In this document: positions 20,466 to 30,543 of the stretch, one piece after another | Numbering within the stretch: the stretch's first letter is position 1 | Layout of the letters: every line of letters begins with the position of its first letter | NCBI GenBank assembly: GCA_033557685.1 | Contig: JAWQRN010000153.1 | Coordinates: 1-35,827, forward strand | Direction: 5' to 3' | DNA from: Sperchopsis tessellata | Lineage: Eukaryota; Arthropoda; Insecta; Coleoptera; Hydrophilidae | DNA length: 35,827 bases | The notes under the pieces: model-generated | The model's input: only the letters and a program-made list of their open reading frames with translations | Told to the model about the DNA's origin: nothing | The model's database searches: none | Translations under genes and position numbers: made by a program

Positions 20466-21454
20466 TCCAACATTCTCAAGAGTACTTCATGGCTCACACT
20501 AACAGATGTTCTGAAAAGGTAAAAACAAAGAAAAAAACAGAAATATGCCTGTTCTCATGTTGTTGGCGGCAAATAATTGAGAGCTACTATAATATGTCCG
20601 TCTCATTTTCCGTATCTGAAACCAATTCAAATTGCTGAATAAACGTATAAGAAGCAGTCTAAACATAATCATCTCAAAATGTCTCAAACTGATACAGATA
20701 TGTAGTTACTTAACAGGTGTACAAATGTTCTGTAAACTGGTGCAATGTTTTCATTTTCAGATTTTGATGATAATCACAAAGTTTATGTTAATTAACGCAC
20801 CGATAAAACTAGAAACCCCATCTAATCCAAATGTACTGAATGATTTTTTTATTTTAGTAAAGCAGAAATATAACTCAATTTTTTCTGTAAGAACATATTT
20901 TATTGCCGTAAAATTGTATCAAACACATTCCTAACGAAATGAAACTCCTAATTTTGTTAATATATTACATTATTATAATATAGTTTCTACTTGTAATTTG
21001 TTAAGTGCTTGTACTTATTCATTTCACACCTGTACAAGTCTTAAAATGATAAAACCTGAAGAGAGTTATATTGTATTTTATCGAGTTAATTTATTATTCC
21101 GTGAAGTGTAATTAACTTTAATTGTATTATAGATGTATTAATATTAAATTTGCCCTTATGGGTCTTTTTATGGTCAACTTAAATGCACCACTATTTAATT
21201 ACTACCTTTGGTGCATATAAAATGTAGTAATGTTATAACAAATTTATTCCAAAATTTCTCACACTTTACTTACATTTGCATTTGAGGAAAATCACGTTGT
21301 ACCCTGGGAGGGGAATTAGCGAATTAATAAGCCATAAACTTGGGGATAAAAGTGTGGAATAAGTAATACCTCCCTGAAAATTCTCCCTCCACTTTAAATT
21401 TTCATAACAAACTCTCTCGAGATGACATTATTTATTCATTATTCCAAGGCCTTC
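20466..21454. other. Spacer of second inverted repeat, no recognised gene
   Basis: About 1 kb of AT-rich sequence. The ORFs of 60-100 codons here (20453-20638, 20632-20934 and one antisense) show no domain. No transposase was found between the arms. Confidence 0.45.
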
Positions 21455-21870
21455 CATGTCGTGGATAAGATTTGAGATAAATAAGGTATTCGCAGTAATG
21501 CATATTCTTTAATATTCTTTTTGCAAACTTATAAATTAGATGCCAGTTTTTTCTTCTAAAATTTATATACTCTCGCCAAGAGAGATGGTTTTTTTAAATT
21601 TCTTTGAGCTGAAATTAATTTATTGTTTACCTGTTTACTACAAAGTAAACGTGTGCTTCGGCGTCAAGCGCTTGTGATGTAATTTTAAACATGTTTTTCT
21701 ATACAAATGGCTTTTCAAACAGAAAACCTTAAATTAATATCGCTATAACTTTGTATCACAAAGAGTTCGCTTAAATTGGAAAATTTCTGTAACAAAGTTG
21801 AGAAGATTGATGAAGAAAAAAAATCATTTTTGTAAATTGGAATCAGCAACGGTCCCAAAATTGTTACCTG
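21455..21870 (-). repeat. Right arm of second inverted repeat
   Basis: Reverse complement of 20015-20465 (see that entry for shared blocks). Its outer part carries the reverse-transcriptase-like scrap at 21790-21900, suggesting that the arms derive from two copies of one retroelement in opposite orientation. Confidence 0.68.
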
Positions 21871-21900
21871 TATAATTCCTGTTTTAATTATCCTCAATTA
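21740..21900 (-). pseudogene. CR1/L2-like reverse transcriptase scrap
   Basis: The minus strand reads IIKTGIIQV, then TILGPLLIPIYKNDF, then SSIFSTLL. In CR1/L2/Jockey-type LINEs the palm has GVPQGSILGPLLFLIYINDL followed some residues later by LFADD; here the ILGPLL..IY.ND core fits but no FADD follows. The fit is over about 25 residues only, with no further RT motif on either side, so it may be a true fragment or a chance resemblance. Confidence 0.4.
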
Positions 21901-22359
21901 GCCTATTGTATTATTCGTTGCGGGGAGTATATCGTGTACTCCTGTAGTGTTTAGAATATTCTGGTGCTGTGCTCAGTAGCTTAGAGATTCAGCAGTAATT
22001 TCATAATATTGCTCCTCCATAAATCTGTCCGAAAAAAATCACCTGAAAACTGATGTTTAAAAGAACAATATGCAATCAAAAATCTTGAAGATTGCCCTTC
22101 CTAAAACTAAGGAATGTTTGTTCGTCTTTTGTTGATGTCCATATGGCGCCTGCTGTAAGCTAAACATTAAAAACGTCGTCGTATGTAAAGGTGATACGTA
22201 ACTATATACTATTTCCTAACCGCGAGGTACTTCAACTGACATGGAAATATAGAGTGACAACAATAGTGGACATTTAAATTTAAAATAAAACACAGCTTTT
22301 TTGAGAAAATACCGAAATATTGATTTAATCATACAGTAGACATGTGAGAATTGTGTATG
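21901..22359. other. No recognised gene; downstream flank of mariner B
   Basis: AT-rich sequence following the transposase on its 3' side. A terminal inverted repeat for mariner B may lie here but I could not identify it. Confidence 0.4.
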
Positions 22360-23170
22360 GAACAACACATCTGATAAATGCGCTCTTCGGCTTTTCTGGC
22401 ATATTTGTGTTCATTTGATGAAATTTTCAATCTCGGTTTGGCATAACTGTGGCTGTATTTCAGTGATACAACGTCTATCATCCTCTTTCCAGGCTTGGGT
22501 GATCGGGAGTTTGTTGAGATAACCTTTTGACTTCAAAAAACCCCAGAGAAAGAAGTCCAAAGTCGTTAAATCGCACGATCTAGTCGCCCAATCGGTAGAT
22601 TACACGACCAGAGAATGTATCGTGCAATAATGCCATTATTCCACGTGATGTGTAGCAAGTGGTAACATCCTGTTCGAACCACATGTCATGAGATCCATAC
22701 CGTCCATTTGAGAAGGTATTACTGGGCTATCATGCCCCGATACCGTTCGCTATTGAAACACATGTGGGTTTTCGTTACTCCAAATGCAGCAATTTTGTCT
22801 GTTTACGAAACCATCTACACGAATGGGCCTCATAGCTGGAGATAATTTTGCTGGAAAACTCGTTGTTCAATGTTGTTGCCCAATGAACTAATTGACGATC
22901 TCTATTCGCTGTGTATGGTCTCTAGGCTTGAGTTGTTGCGTCACTTGGATTTTGTAGGCATGAAGACGCAAATTTTTCTTGAGATTACGATGCATAGTGC
23001 TTCTTGAAATATTCAATTCTTGAGCTCAATGCCGAATGGATGATCCCGGACTCTCGGCCTCATTCTGGCGAACAGCCGTGATGTTTTTAGCTGAAGGACC
23101 TGGACGAACACCTGTCGATGGTCTAACATCAGTAATCGACCCAGTCCCCTCGAATTATCTACCATCAAAC
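22360..23170 (-). pseudogene. Mariner B: Tc1/mariner-superfamily transposase, decayed
   Basis: Minus-strand frames read TGVRPGPSAKNITAVRQNEA (about 23125-23065), QELNISRSTMHRNLKKNLRL (23030-22975) and HAYKIQVTQQLKPRDHTQR, the second half of the DNA-binding region. The catalytic domain follows: KIISSYEAHS, where the first Asp of the usual FSDEAHF is Tyr (22832-22834); GFVNRQNCCIWSNENPHVF (about 22800-22745); HDMWFEQDVTTCYTSR with the second Asp at 22667-22669; GRVIYRLGD; SCDLTTLDFFLWGFLKSKGY with the third Asp at 22570-22572. It ends with ITEIQPQLCQTEIENFIK and a stop at 22411-22413. About 40 codons between GFVNRQN...NPHVF and MWFEQD are missing. The type is common in ants, bugs and other insects and differs clearly from mariner A. 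Confidence 0.9.
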
Positions 23171-23392
23171 TGTCATAATGGTTTGACTTTACTATCTTTG
23201 AAATATTTGCAGTGAAATAAATAAGTGCAAGCATGTCTGTGTTTGCTATTATCTTTTTAATCTGATACTTTGAGCCATGAGGTTCTCCTGAGAAAGTTGG
23301 AGGTTAGAGCGTAGTAACTAACAGTAGCTAATACTATTTTTAGTATGTGTCTCCGAATTATGTATTCATAATTTTTTATCTTTAGAAATTCT
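23171..23392. other. Short spacer, no gene
   Basis: Possible remnant of the N-terminal helix-turn-helix of mariner B up to about 23240, too eroded to define. A 73-codon minus ORF (23013-23234) is mostly a frame-shifted reading of the transposase. Confidence 0.4.
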
Positions 23393-23535
23393 GGTAGATT
23401 ATCAAGATATGTAGCTCTTAAAATGGTTAGATGTAGACTGCCAAATAGCTCGAAGAACTAGTAGGTATATACTGACATATAGCTCTTAAAAGTCCTAGTA
23501 ATAAATTGAATTTATTCTATAAAATTTGTAGCTTC
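23393..23535 (-). repeat. Tandem 34-bp repeat array, relative of the 27.1-kb array
   Basis: On the minus strand the start AGAGCTA / CGAGCTA recurs at exactly 34-bp spacing (plus-strand anchors 23413, 23447, 23481), with a possible fourth, disturbed unit near 23528. Units share GTCAGT / GGCAGT after the start and end in TTTTA. The last unit continues as AGAGCTACATATCTTGATAAT, the same junction as the last unit of the array at 27192 (AGAGCTACATGTCTTGATTAT). After that the two loci diverge, so the hammerhead-like part is not recognisable here. Confidence 0.75.
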
Positions 23536-24020
23536 AGACTGCTATATAATAATAACCACGTTATCAGTAAAAAAAAAAAACAAAAACGTATTCTTTGTGA
23601 ATCACTTGTTCTTAATCACATTAATTTCTGTACCCTTGCATTCGTTCCCCAATTTGATCAGTAGGATATGTGAAGGATACAACCAGTTTAAAATAGTTGT
23701 CTCAGGTTTATTTTTGGTGTGTGATGATTTGTCGTTATAAACTTTGTGAAAAAAAATGGAGAATCGGAAACTCGTAGCCATATTTTTATTCAAAACTTTC
23801 CTTTCAAACTAATATCCATAACCTGCATATTAAATTCATTTGCACACCAAATAACGAAAATTTACAACGAAGTTCTTCTAGATTTAAAAATAAAATCTAA
23901 TGAATTCTTTAAAACAATTTTTATAATATTTAAATGGTTTCATTTGGTATTTGTAGTTAGGTTTAAAAAAAATACTTTGCTTTAAACTTCTTTCTATCTT
24001 TTAATTATTATTTCTTTTAT

Positions 24021-24022
<2 letters not shown>
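23536..24022. other. AT-rich, no recognised gene
   Basis: Two overlapping ORFs of 63-79 codons on opposite strands (23602-23985) with no known domain. Confidence 0.4.

Positions 24023-24053
<31 letters not shown>
24023..24053. repeat. (AT)n microsatellite
   Basis: About 15 AT dinucleotide units in sequence. Confidence 0.9.
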
Positions 24054-24058
<5 letters not shown>

Positions 24059-24736
24059 TGATTACTACATTTTCTTTATATCGTATTCTATAGATTAAAT
24101 TATTTCTGGAATAAAACATGTTATCATGTGCTTAAAAATAATGTAATTTTAGCTATAGTATTATCCATTTATAGTTACTCGTATTTAAGTAACTTTATAA
24201 GCTTATTACATATACTTATAAATATCCTTTCATTACTATACGGTAATGCTTTTAGTTATTGTGTGCAGTTTATAGCTTCTATATACTAAAGTTTATTTTT
24301 CAAATATATTACCGCAGAAAAATATCACTCTCTGATAGCTTTTATTATAACTACAGCAATTAACTTTTGTCGGTTGATTATAAAACTTACGTACAACAAT
24401 TTTTGTTTTCTGTAGGAGTAGAAAAATCATGATTGTTCATATCTGTACGTAAAAATAATAACAGCTTTACAATAGATGCTTGATAAAAATATTCTACCCT
24501 GAACCTATTCACGGAATCAATAGAGTAATAACCTCTACTTAACGGTGAAATTTTAGAGACTGTATCAACATAAATAGCATTTTCGTGTTAATTACCATAC
24601 AATAAAAGCAAACAGTAATTTTCAAAGTATATTTATTTTCTGAATATTTCAAGAATGTTGGTACTATTGTAAAACACAAACGAGAGCTATATTTGTTCTA
24701 ATCAAAAGTTTTGGTTAATATAAAGCCAAGACCAGA
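24054..24736. other. AT-rich spacer, no gene
   Basis: Nothing recognised on either strand before the hAT left end. Confidence 0.5.
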
Positions 24737-25569
24737 CAGGACCCGATTAGAGCATTGACAAATAAGACGAATGACTAGGGCCCACTTGTTTAGAGGCTCG
24801 ATTAAGATCAACCAGACTATAAAAAAATATATATAGCACATAAGTGCAATAATTTTGTAGAAAGTCCGGGCACATTTCCTCTTTGGCCAGGACATCCGTT
24901 GGTTTTAATCCACTCACACAAAACGAAGTTCCTTCTTAACAAAATGAGCATGTTCGTGCCTATTTCTAGTAACTATTCCCATTGTAGTTGCATAATCAGG
25001 ACACCACAGACACAGTAGGTTCGCATATGACCATAATTAGATATTGTTGTGAAGACGCACATCTTTTGATTTATTGTATTTACGTATGTGCATGTGCGAG
25101 AAAAAGGAAAAAAATTATGCATAGTTAATTGTTAAAGAGATATTTTAACTTTGAGTGGCATAAATTTGCAAATAAGTATTATTGTTTACTTATATAATGT
25201 CACTTATATATACAATAATCAACGGCACACTAATTATGCCGTAAAATTAAGTCCTATTATTGTTCCGAGCAAAGCTATTGCTATTTAATTATTAAATAAA
25301 TTTTTTTTTTGAGAAATTTAGAGACAAAAAGGATAGAAAAGAAAATCAAAAAGTAAAAAATCTTATGTTAAACTATGGGGTATAAGATTTTATGAATTAA
25401 AGGCTGGCAGTTTTCGAAGAAATGAGAAAAAATTAAGAAAGTAATGAAAAAGCAATTGAGGAAGTAAACATGAAAACTGTAGGTTTTATATTGTTAAAAA
25501 TAAACCACCTTCTAATACCTTTACACATACTGCTTAAAATTTATTAAATAAAGAAAAGGCGGAAAAATG

Positions 25570-26560
25570 GTGACAATGTCATTGAAGAATTAAATATTTT
25601 TATTCCTAGGAAGGAAAACGTCGAAAATTTTTTCCAAAAATGGTTAGTTTAAAATGCAAGAAGTAAAGTAATTTATTTTTCTAAAGTATTTTCTGTTAAG
25701 CGTGCAAATTTTACTCAGGGATACACCTATGTGAAGATTGTTTTTGGAAGGATCCAAAACTATAAAAATTCAGAGCATAGAAATTCTATCAAAATTTCAA
25801 TAGGAAGAAAATCAGTACGTGGACGTATGGATTCGAATAATGAAGATGCGTATATAGAACAAAGAAACAAATATTACACACAAAGTGCTGCAACGGGTAA
25901 TATCACAATTAAAAACATCCCCTAGCATTTCATGGTAGTAATGATATTTTTCTGCATCTGCTCATAACAGAAATTATATAGAAGCTTTAGAATATTTGAC
26001 CGAATTTGACGAGCCTGTAACTTCACATAGAAGGAAATATGGTTCAGCTGCGAACAACATCGTGAGTCATCTTCCTTCAACTACTTGTGATGAATTTATT
26101 GAAATTCTAAATTTAAAAAGATAAATAGTTTCCAGTCGGAAGTAAAAACCGCTAAGTATTTTTTTTTAATTGGTCATAGGTTCCACTCTTGATAAAACAC
26201 ACGCCGACCATCTAACTTTCATAAATTAGCATTAGAAGAAGTTGTTTTAAAATATCTTGAGACTGAGTTTGGAGGCTACTGACTGCAGAGTAATGATAAT
26301 GCGACAAATATGTACGAAAAATATAGTGCAGTCCAAAACCGAATTACACAGGGTACTGAACTGCCCATTTTGTTCCCTTTGCTTCACATTCCTTACATGT
26401 GGTAGTATTGAGCAGATATTTTTTTAAATTTATTTGATAACTTCAACAGTTTAAGAAGCTTATTTCAAGAAACCGAATAATAGGTTATAAAAGTTTTGAA
26501 ATAATACCTCATTCGGGCAGACAAAAAGAATAAAATTGTATGTAGAAGACCATCATGAAA
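25570..26560 (+). pseudogene. hAT transposase, zf-MYM1 / DUF4371-like, decayed
   Basis: Plus-strand frames read a W..WLV region (ENFFQKWLV, about 25630), GYTYVKIVFGRIQNYKNSEH then RNSIKISIG (25718-25805; the usual GFSDWKN...LKEHENSxxH block of the N-terminal zinc-binding part) and EQRNKYYTQSA. After a frameshift comes LAFHGSND, NYIEALEYLTEFDEPVTSH (25970-26030) and IVSHLPSTTCDEFIEILNLK (26060-26120). A second shift precedes VKTAKYFF and STLDKTHADHLTF (26185-26222). Then SNDNATNMYEKYSAVQ (26286-26335) carries the second catalytic Asp at 26295-26297 in a DNAxNM context, followed by LFDNFNSLRSLFQETE (26430-26480). The C-terminal dimerisation region is not seen. These proteins cut and paste DNA flanked by 8-bp duplications. 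Several frameshifts and stops make this copy dead. Confidence 0.85.
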
Positions 26561-27022
26561 AGGGAGATGTACATGGAAAAATTTATTAAGAGCTAAATAA
26601 CCATTGCAGCAGTTACAAAGAGGTTGACAAGATTTTTAAAATATTTAATTTAATTTTGTAGAATATGTCAATTTTTCTTGCCGATATAATTTATTTAAAA
26701 ATGGTACAAACAAGATATTGACACTAATGAGTTAGACGATGAATTATTACAATTTTTTTACTTTGTATAAGCGAAAATTTCAATTCACTATGCGCAATAT
26801 GCTCCATTTTGTTAAAAACAACAAATTGTATTTATTTTTCCTAATGTAGAATTTTCTTTATTTATTTAACATTTAATTTTCAGTCTTATGGCAAGTAAAC
26901 CATTATTTATTTCAGTATTAATTAAGTTATTTATGTGTATTGCGCGTAGAACAATATGCTAAATAAGAGCAAGAAAAAGTTTTCAAATACATTTTATAAT
27001 ACTTATATTATAAAGTTTCATA
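26561..27022. other. 3' part of the hAT element, no coding signal
   Basis: AT-rich sequence after the last recognisable transposase block and before the nested insertion. Confidence 0.45.
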
Positions 27023-27036
27023 TTATCGTTTTATTA
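27023..27036. repeat. Target site duplication, left copy (14 bp)
   Basis: TTATCGTTTTATTA. An identical 14-mer stands at 27287-27300. Bases on both sides of the pair differ, so the duplication is exactly 14 bp and brackets 27037-27286. Confidence 0.85.
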
Positions 27037-27090
27037 ATTTAGTGCGTAGACTTCTACGGCCACCATATTATGTTTTGACTAGAACTTGTG

Positions 27091-27225
27091 AGAGCTACAT
27101 GTTATTCTATCCTTAGCGCTTTTAAGAGCTGTTTGACACCTACTTCTGGCACTTTTAAGAGCTACGTGGCAGTTTATAATTAACACATTTAAGAGCTACA
27201 TGTCTTGATTATGTCCCCTGCAACG
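27091..27225 (+). repeat. Four tandem units of about 34 bp
   Basis: AGAGCT starts recur at 27091, 27125, 27158 and 27192, giving spacings of 34, 33 and 34 bp. Units share AGAGCTACATG / AGAGCTACGTG starts and (C)ACTTTTA / (C)ACATTTA ends. The fourth unit passes into the hammerhead-like motif. The same period and junction recur on the other strand at 23393-23535. Confidence 0.82.
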
Positions 27226-27243
27226 GTGAACGAAACGTTGGCA
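27204..27243 (+). ncRNA. Hammerhead-ribozyme-like motif (degenerate)
   Basis: TTGATTATGTCCCC, then a 10-base loop region, then GTGAACGAAACGTTGG. Compared with the hammerhead core (CUGAUGA, stem II, GAAA, short stem III, UH), the first box is UUGAUUA, i.e. two changes, and GAAAC-GUU fits the second box with a very short stem III. Stem II (GUCC/GAAC) is imperfect. Self-cleavage by this copy is doubtful; the architecture is what can be seen. Penelope elements are known to carry minimal type I hammerheads near their ends. Confidence 0.5.
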
Positions 27244-27286
27244 AAAACAAAAGACAACACACTGTTATCTCCCGAATAACCTGAAG

Positions 27287-27300
27287 TTATCGTTTTATTA
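27287..27300. repeat. Target site duplication, right copy (14 bp)
   Basis: TTATCGTTTTATTA, identical to 27023-27036, immediately after the end CCTGAAG of the 250-bp element. Confidence 0.85.
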
Positions 27301-27523
27301 TTTATTTATTACATATATTTATTTTGTATTAAGCAAATCTTAATTTAATAAAGGGTTTATATATTAAAAGTGTCATTATTTATTAGTTTACCCAAAATAA
27401 ATAAATACACATTCTTACTATATGCTACAAGGAGCCCAGAAAATTTTTCTAGGGCCCTAAAAAGGCTTAATACGGCTCTGAGTCAAGGTAAAAGAGCCAA
27501 ACTGATGAATTTTATCTAAAATT

Positions 27524-27985
27524 ATGTTTTCGACACCATTTCACCGCATCCGTTGTTTTAGCTGGAATAGGGTTCTTGAACATGCATGTGATCTTCAACA
27601 ACTACAATACTTGGGACACACTGTTTTACATCTCATCCAGAGAATGAACGACTCAATAATCACAAATGGTTTCTTACCTTCGGCTAAGTTCAAGCAAAAC
27701 CCTCTGGATTCACAGTTCACTTACTTAACTATCGAGGTGGCTAACCATATTTATGAAATACAAATGAATATGTTATTTAGGCAAGAATATTGTATACAAT
27801 TATCCGAAAACCAAAACTTTGTTGAAAATTATCAAAATATAAAAAGTAATATGTTTCTCATAAATGCCAATGTACAGTATTTTAGTACTTCTGGGCCACT
27901 GCATAGCGTGGATGTTGAGTACAAAAGGATGTGCAGTGTTATGTATATAATATCAATTTTACTTGCTACGTTATATATTACATGA
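27524..27985 (+). CDS. Unrecognised 153-codon ORF
   Basis: An uninterrupted ATG-to-stop frame in otherwise stop-rich DNA, the longest in the window. The protein has a mixed, soluble-looking composition (CDLQQLQYLGHTVLHLIQRM, LTIEVANHIYEIQMNMLFRQ) with predicted-looking amphipathic helices and a hydrophobic end (VMYIISILLATLYIT) that could be a membrane tail. I recognise no domain. It starts about 40 bp after the right end of the hAT element. It could be an exon of a host gene, a young pseudogene or a chance frame; codon use was not computed. No splice signals were identified with confidence. Confidence 0.3.
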   Translation: MFSTPFHRIRCFSWNRVLEHACDLQQLQYLGHTVLHLIQRMNDSIITNGFLPSAKFKQNPLDSQFTYLTIEVANHIYEIQMNMLFRQEYCIQLSENQNFVENYQNIKSNMFLINANVQYFSTSGPLHSVDVEYKRMCSVMYIISILLATLYIT

Positions 27986-28081
27986 AGGGTAAATAAACAA
28001 ATCTATGTAGCTACTAATAGTCTTGTTTTCTAATAAGTTTATTGTAAATATTTAACCTATGCTTACAAAATCAGATAATCT

Positions 28082-29400
28082 CTAGCAGCTGGACGAATTC
28101 CATAACGATACTCCTCCATAAGAAGGGAGACATTGCAAATATAGATAACTAAAGACCCATCATCCTTCTGAACCATATAGACAAAGCATTCACCGGAATA
28201 ATAACCATCAGACTAGAAAATAAATTGGAGTTCAACCAAACAAGAGAGCAGGCCAGATTTCACTATGGCTATGAAACAAAAGGCCATATACATTACATCA
28301 AAGTACTCATCGAAAAAATCGAGTACAGTAGACCGCTAGTTCTGGTATTCATCGGCTCTCAGAAGGCGTCCGATACCGTCGAAAGGATTCCCATTATGCG
28401 CTCACTAAACAAATTCAGAATAGACCACCGATATACCAACATAACTACAAATAAATTACCACTCAGTCTCCTACAAAACAAAAATCAAGAGTAGAATCAG
28501 ACAAGGGGACAACCTATCTCCAAAACCGTTTATCATAGTCATGGAGCATGCATTCAAAATGTTTGAATTGGAGAGAAGGGGGATTACTGTTGACGGAGAA
28601 AGGCTGGATCATCTCCGTTTTGCGGATGATATTTTAATATCGGACGATCTGGCGGAGTCTGGGGAAAAGCTGGGAGAATTGCAGGTGGCCACACAAAAAG
28701 TTGGTCTAAATGGCAATTATAGCAAGACCAAGTTGATGACATACCTAGTACGTAACCGCTCCTTAGAAGTAGAAAACATGAAAATTGAAATAGTCGATAC
28801 ACACCTATTTGGAACACGAAATAAAACCATTAGGGACCATCATATGTGTGAGATGTCAAAAGAATAAACCTGAGCTGGGCAGCATACTACAGCAAAACTA
28901 CGGAACATATTAAAAGCGGAGATCCCAATGTGTCTGAAAAGGAAGACTTTCAACCAGTGTGTTCTTCCAGTCCTAAAGTATGGCGCAAAAACGCTAACAC
29001 TCACCAAAATATCCGTAAGGAAACTATAAGTAAAACAACAAAAAATGGAAAGAACTATGCATAATGTGACGCTGAGAGACAAGATCAAGAATGAAGAAAT
29101 ACGCAGAAGGACAGGTATGGAGGACATTATAGAACTCGTTACAAAGTTGACGTGGAAATGAGCAGGTCACATTGCAAGACTGAGGGATGGAACATGGACG
29201 AAGAAGATAATCGAGTGGCGCCCAAGGGCTGATAAACGCAACCAAGGAAGACCACCATTTAGTTGGACAGACGATCTTAGAAAAATCTCAATCAACTGGA
29301 TCTAAACGGCACAAGACCGATGAAAATGGACGAAACTTGAGGAGGCCTACGTCCAGCAGTGGAGAGAGAATGGCTAATTGATGATGATGAGGATTATTGT
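28082..29400 (+). pseudogene. LINE-E: RTE-like non-LTR retrotransposon, 5'-truncated
   Basis: Plus-strand frames start in the RT: ITILLHKKGDIANIDN then RPIILLNHIDKAFTGIITIR (28105-28210, RTE-type LLHKKGD...YRPISLL). Next come TREQARFHYGYETKGHIHYI (28243-28300), FIGSQKASDTVERI, IRQGDNLSPKPFIIVMEHAF (28495-28555), then LDHLRFADDILI with intact FADD (28618-28629) and the thumb to about 28800. The C-terminal part follows with frameshifts: INLSWAAY, LKYGAKTLTL, HNVTLRDKIKNEEIRRRTGM (29059-29118), GHIARLRDGTWTKKIIEWRP (29167-29225), GRPPFSWTDDLRK (29248-29285) and LEEAYVQQWRENG to a stop at about 29378. A TGATGATGATGA tail (29378-29391) fits the short-repeat tails of RTE elements. RT domain motifs are well kept; a few stops and shifts kill it. 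Confidence 0.9.
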
Positions 29401-30543
29401 ACCTCTCCTTCACAGCTTTGCAATATCGGGTGGATGTTATAGTCTTCCACATAATCTCTTAATTTCCTTCTGTTCTTGTCCAAAATAATATACGACATTA
29501 TCAAATCATATTGTTTAAATTACTACTTTCCACTACTCTAATTCCAAGACATAATAAATTAATTCTGAATGATGCATCGAATGTCCCCACTCAATCAAAT
29601 TGTTCAGTTTGATATTAATTCTTGGTCCTGTCGTCCATAGCAGTATAGTCTGTAGAATGCTAAGAGTTAAGGTTTGTATCATTTGTCAGTGAAAGAACGT
29701 TACGGGTATTATTATGTACGTTTTCATATGTTGCTGAATTATTTACTACTACTGTATGTCTGGTTTGAAATATACCAGAAATCCTTTCCATGGAAAAACA
29801 AAAATTCTCAATCAGCTTTGATGTCATCTCGCACACTTTCTAGCTTATATGGCAAAAATACCTGTATAGGGTCAATTGAGGTAAATGTAAACGGTTTTTG
29901 CATTTTGAAATTACATATTGTGTGTTAAACGCAAAATTGTGGACTGAATCTGTACTAATGCCCATACCGTTAAATTGCTCTAAACATTTTCATCAAATTT
30001 TACCTTCATATGAGTTATTATCTGAGTTTCAATGACTGTTTATAATTACCGCAATGAAAAATTACGGTATGTCTATGTAAACACACCATTCGTTGTCCTA
30101 TTGTTTTACTAGTGAATTTTGTTGGGAAAAATGTATAATAATGTAATTGAACATTTAGAATTTTCGCAATTTACTTTATTTGCATGTTAACAACTACCCC
30201 TATACATAATTAGGTATATACATATAAACTACAAGTTAACAGAGCAATAACGAGGAAGTATACAAATATACAAATTCCTGATAATTTATTAATAAGATTT
30301 TTTCTTCGCTTACAATGTTATCCTTATGCTTTCCTTTCGGTTTCCTTTTGGGATCCATTTTTCGCGAGGTTTCATTTTTTTTATATATTATCATCTTTTG
30401 TACATTATGCTTCCTTGAGTTCAATAACTTCAAAAGTCGTTAAATACTTTCCGTACTAGAGTAGTTTCAATATTGGTGTAACCTTTTCATGCTCTGCTCA
30501 ATTTTTGTTATCTACGCCTACGTAAGTTTTTGGTGAGGTGTAT
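29401..30543. other. No recognised gene
   Basis: An 84-codon ORF (29674-29928, plus) and a 65-codon Lys-rich ORF (30236-30433, minus) are present without known domains. The rest is AT-rich and silent. Confidence 0.45.

Larger units (their letters stand above)
27037..27286 (+). mobile_element. 250-bp non-autonomous element with 34-bp repeats and hammerhead-like motif
   Basis: The element is exactly 250 bp between identical 14-bp duplications. It begins ATTTAGTGCGTAGACTTCTA; the TAGACTTC.ACGG block recalls the outer part of the Penelope tails here (TAGACTTCCACAG at 7790-7802). Four tandem ~34-bp units follow (starts 27091, 27125, 27158, 27192), then a hammerhead-like motif (27204-27243), then an end GGCAAAAACAAAAGACAACA ... 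CCTGAAG. It has no ORF. The order of tandem repeats and a ribozyme-like motif in a few hundred bases resembles animal retrozymes, small non-autonomous elements thought to be moved by Penelope elements; that is inference. Its insertion into the hAT 3' part shows it moved after that element. Confidence 0.75.
24737..27480 (+). mobile_element. hAT element of the zf-MYM1/DUF4371 type, eroded, with nested insertion
   Basis: The right end (27440-27480) reads CTAGGGCCCTAAAAAGGC then TACGGCTCTG. In reverse complement (CAGAGCCGTATTAAGCC... TAGGGCCC) it resembles the left end at 24737 (CAGGACCCGATTAGAGC ... CTAGGGCCC). CAG starts and a GGGCCC block a few tens of bases inside are usual for this hAT group. 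The flanking 8-mers (agaccaga / agtcaagg) are only partly alike, so the target duplication is not secure. The transposase remnant lies at 25570-26560 on the plus strand. A 250-bp foreign insertion sits at 27037-27286. Boundaries are by eye. Confidence 0.6.

Noticed and set aside
24698..24895. 65-codon minus-strand ORF with hydrophobic middle
   Set aside because: It overlaps the hAT left end and has no homologous look; taken as chance.
28584..29245. Three minus-strand ORFs of 73-95 codons
   Set aside because: Antisense to LINE-E.
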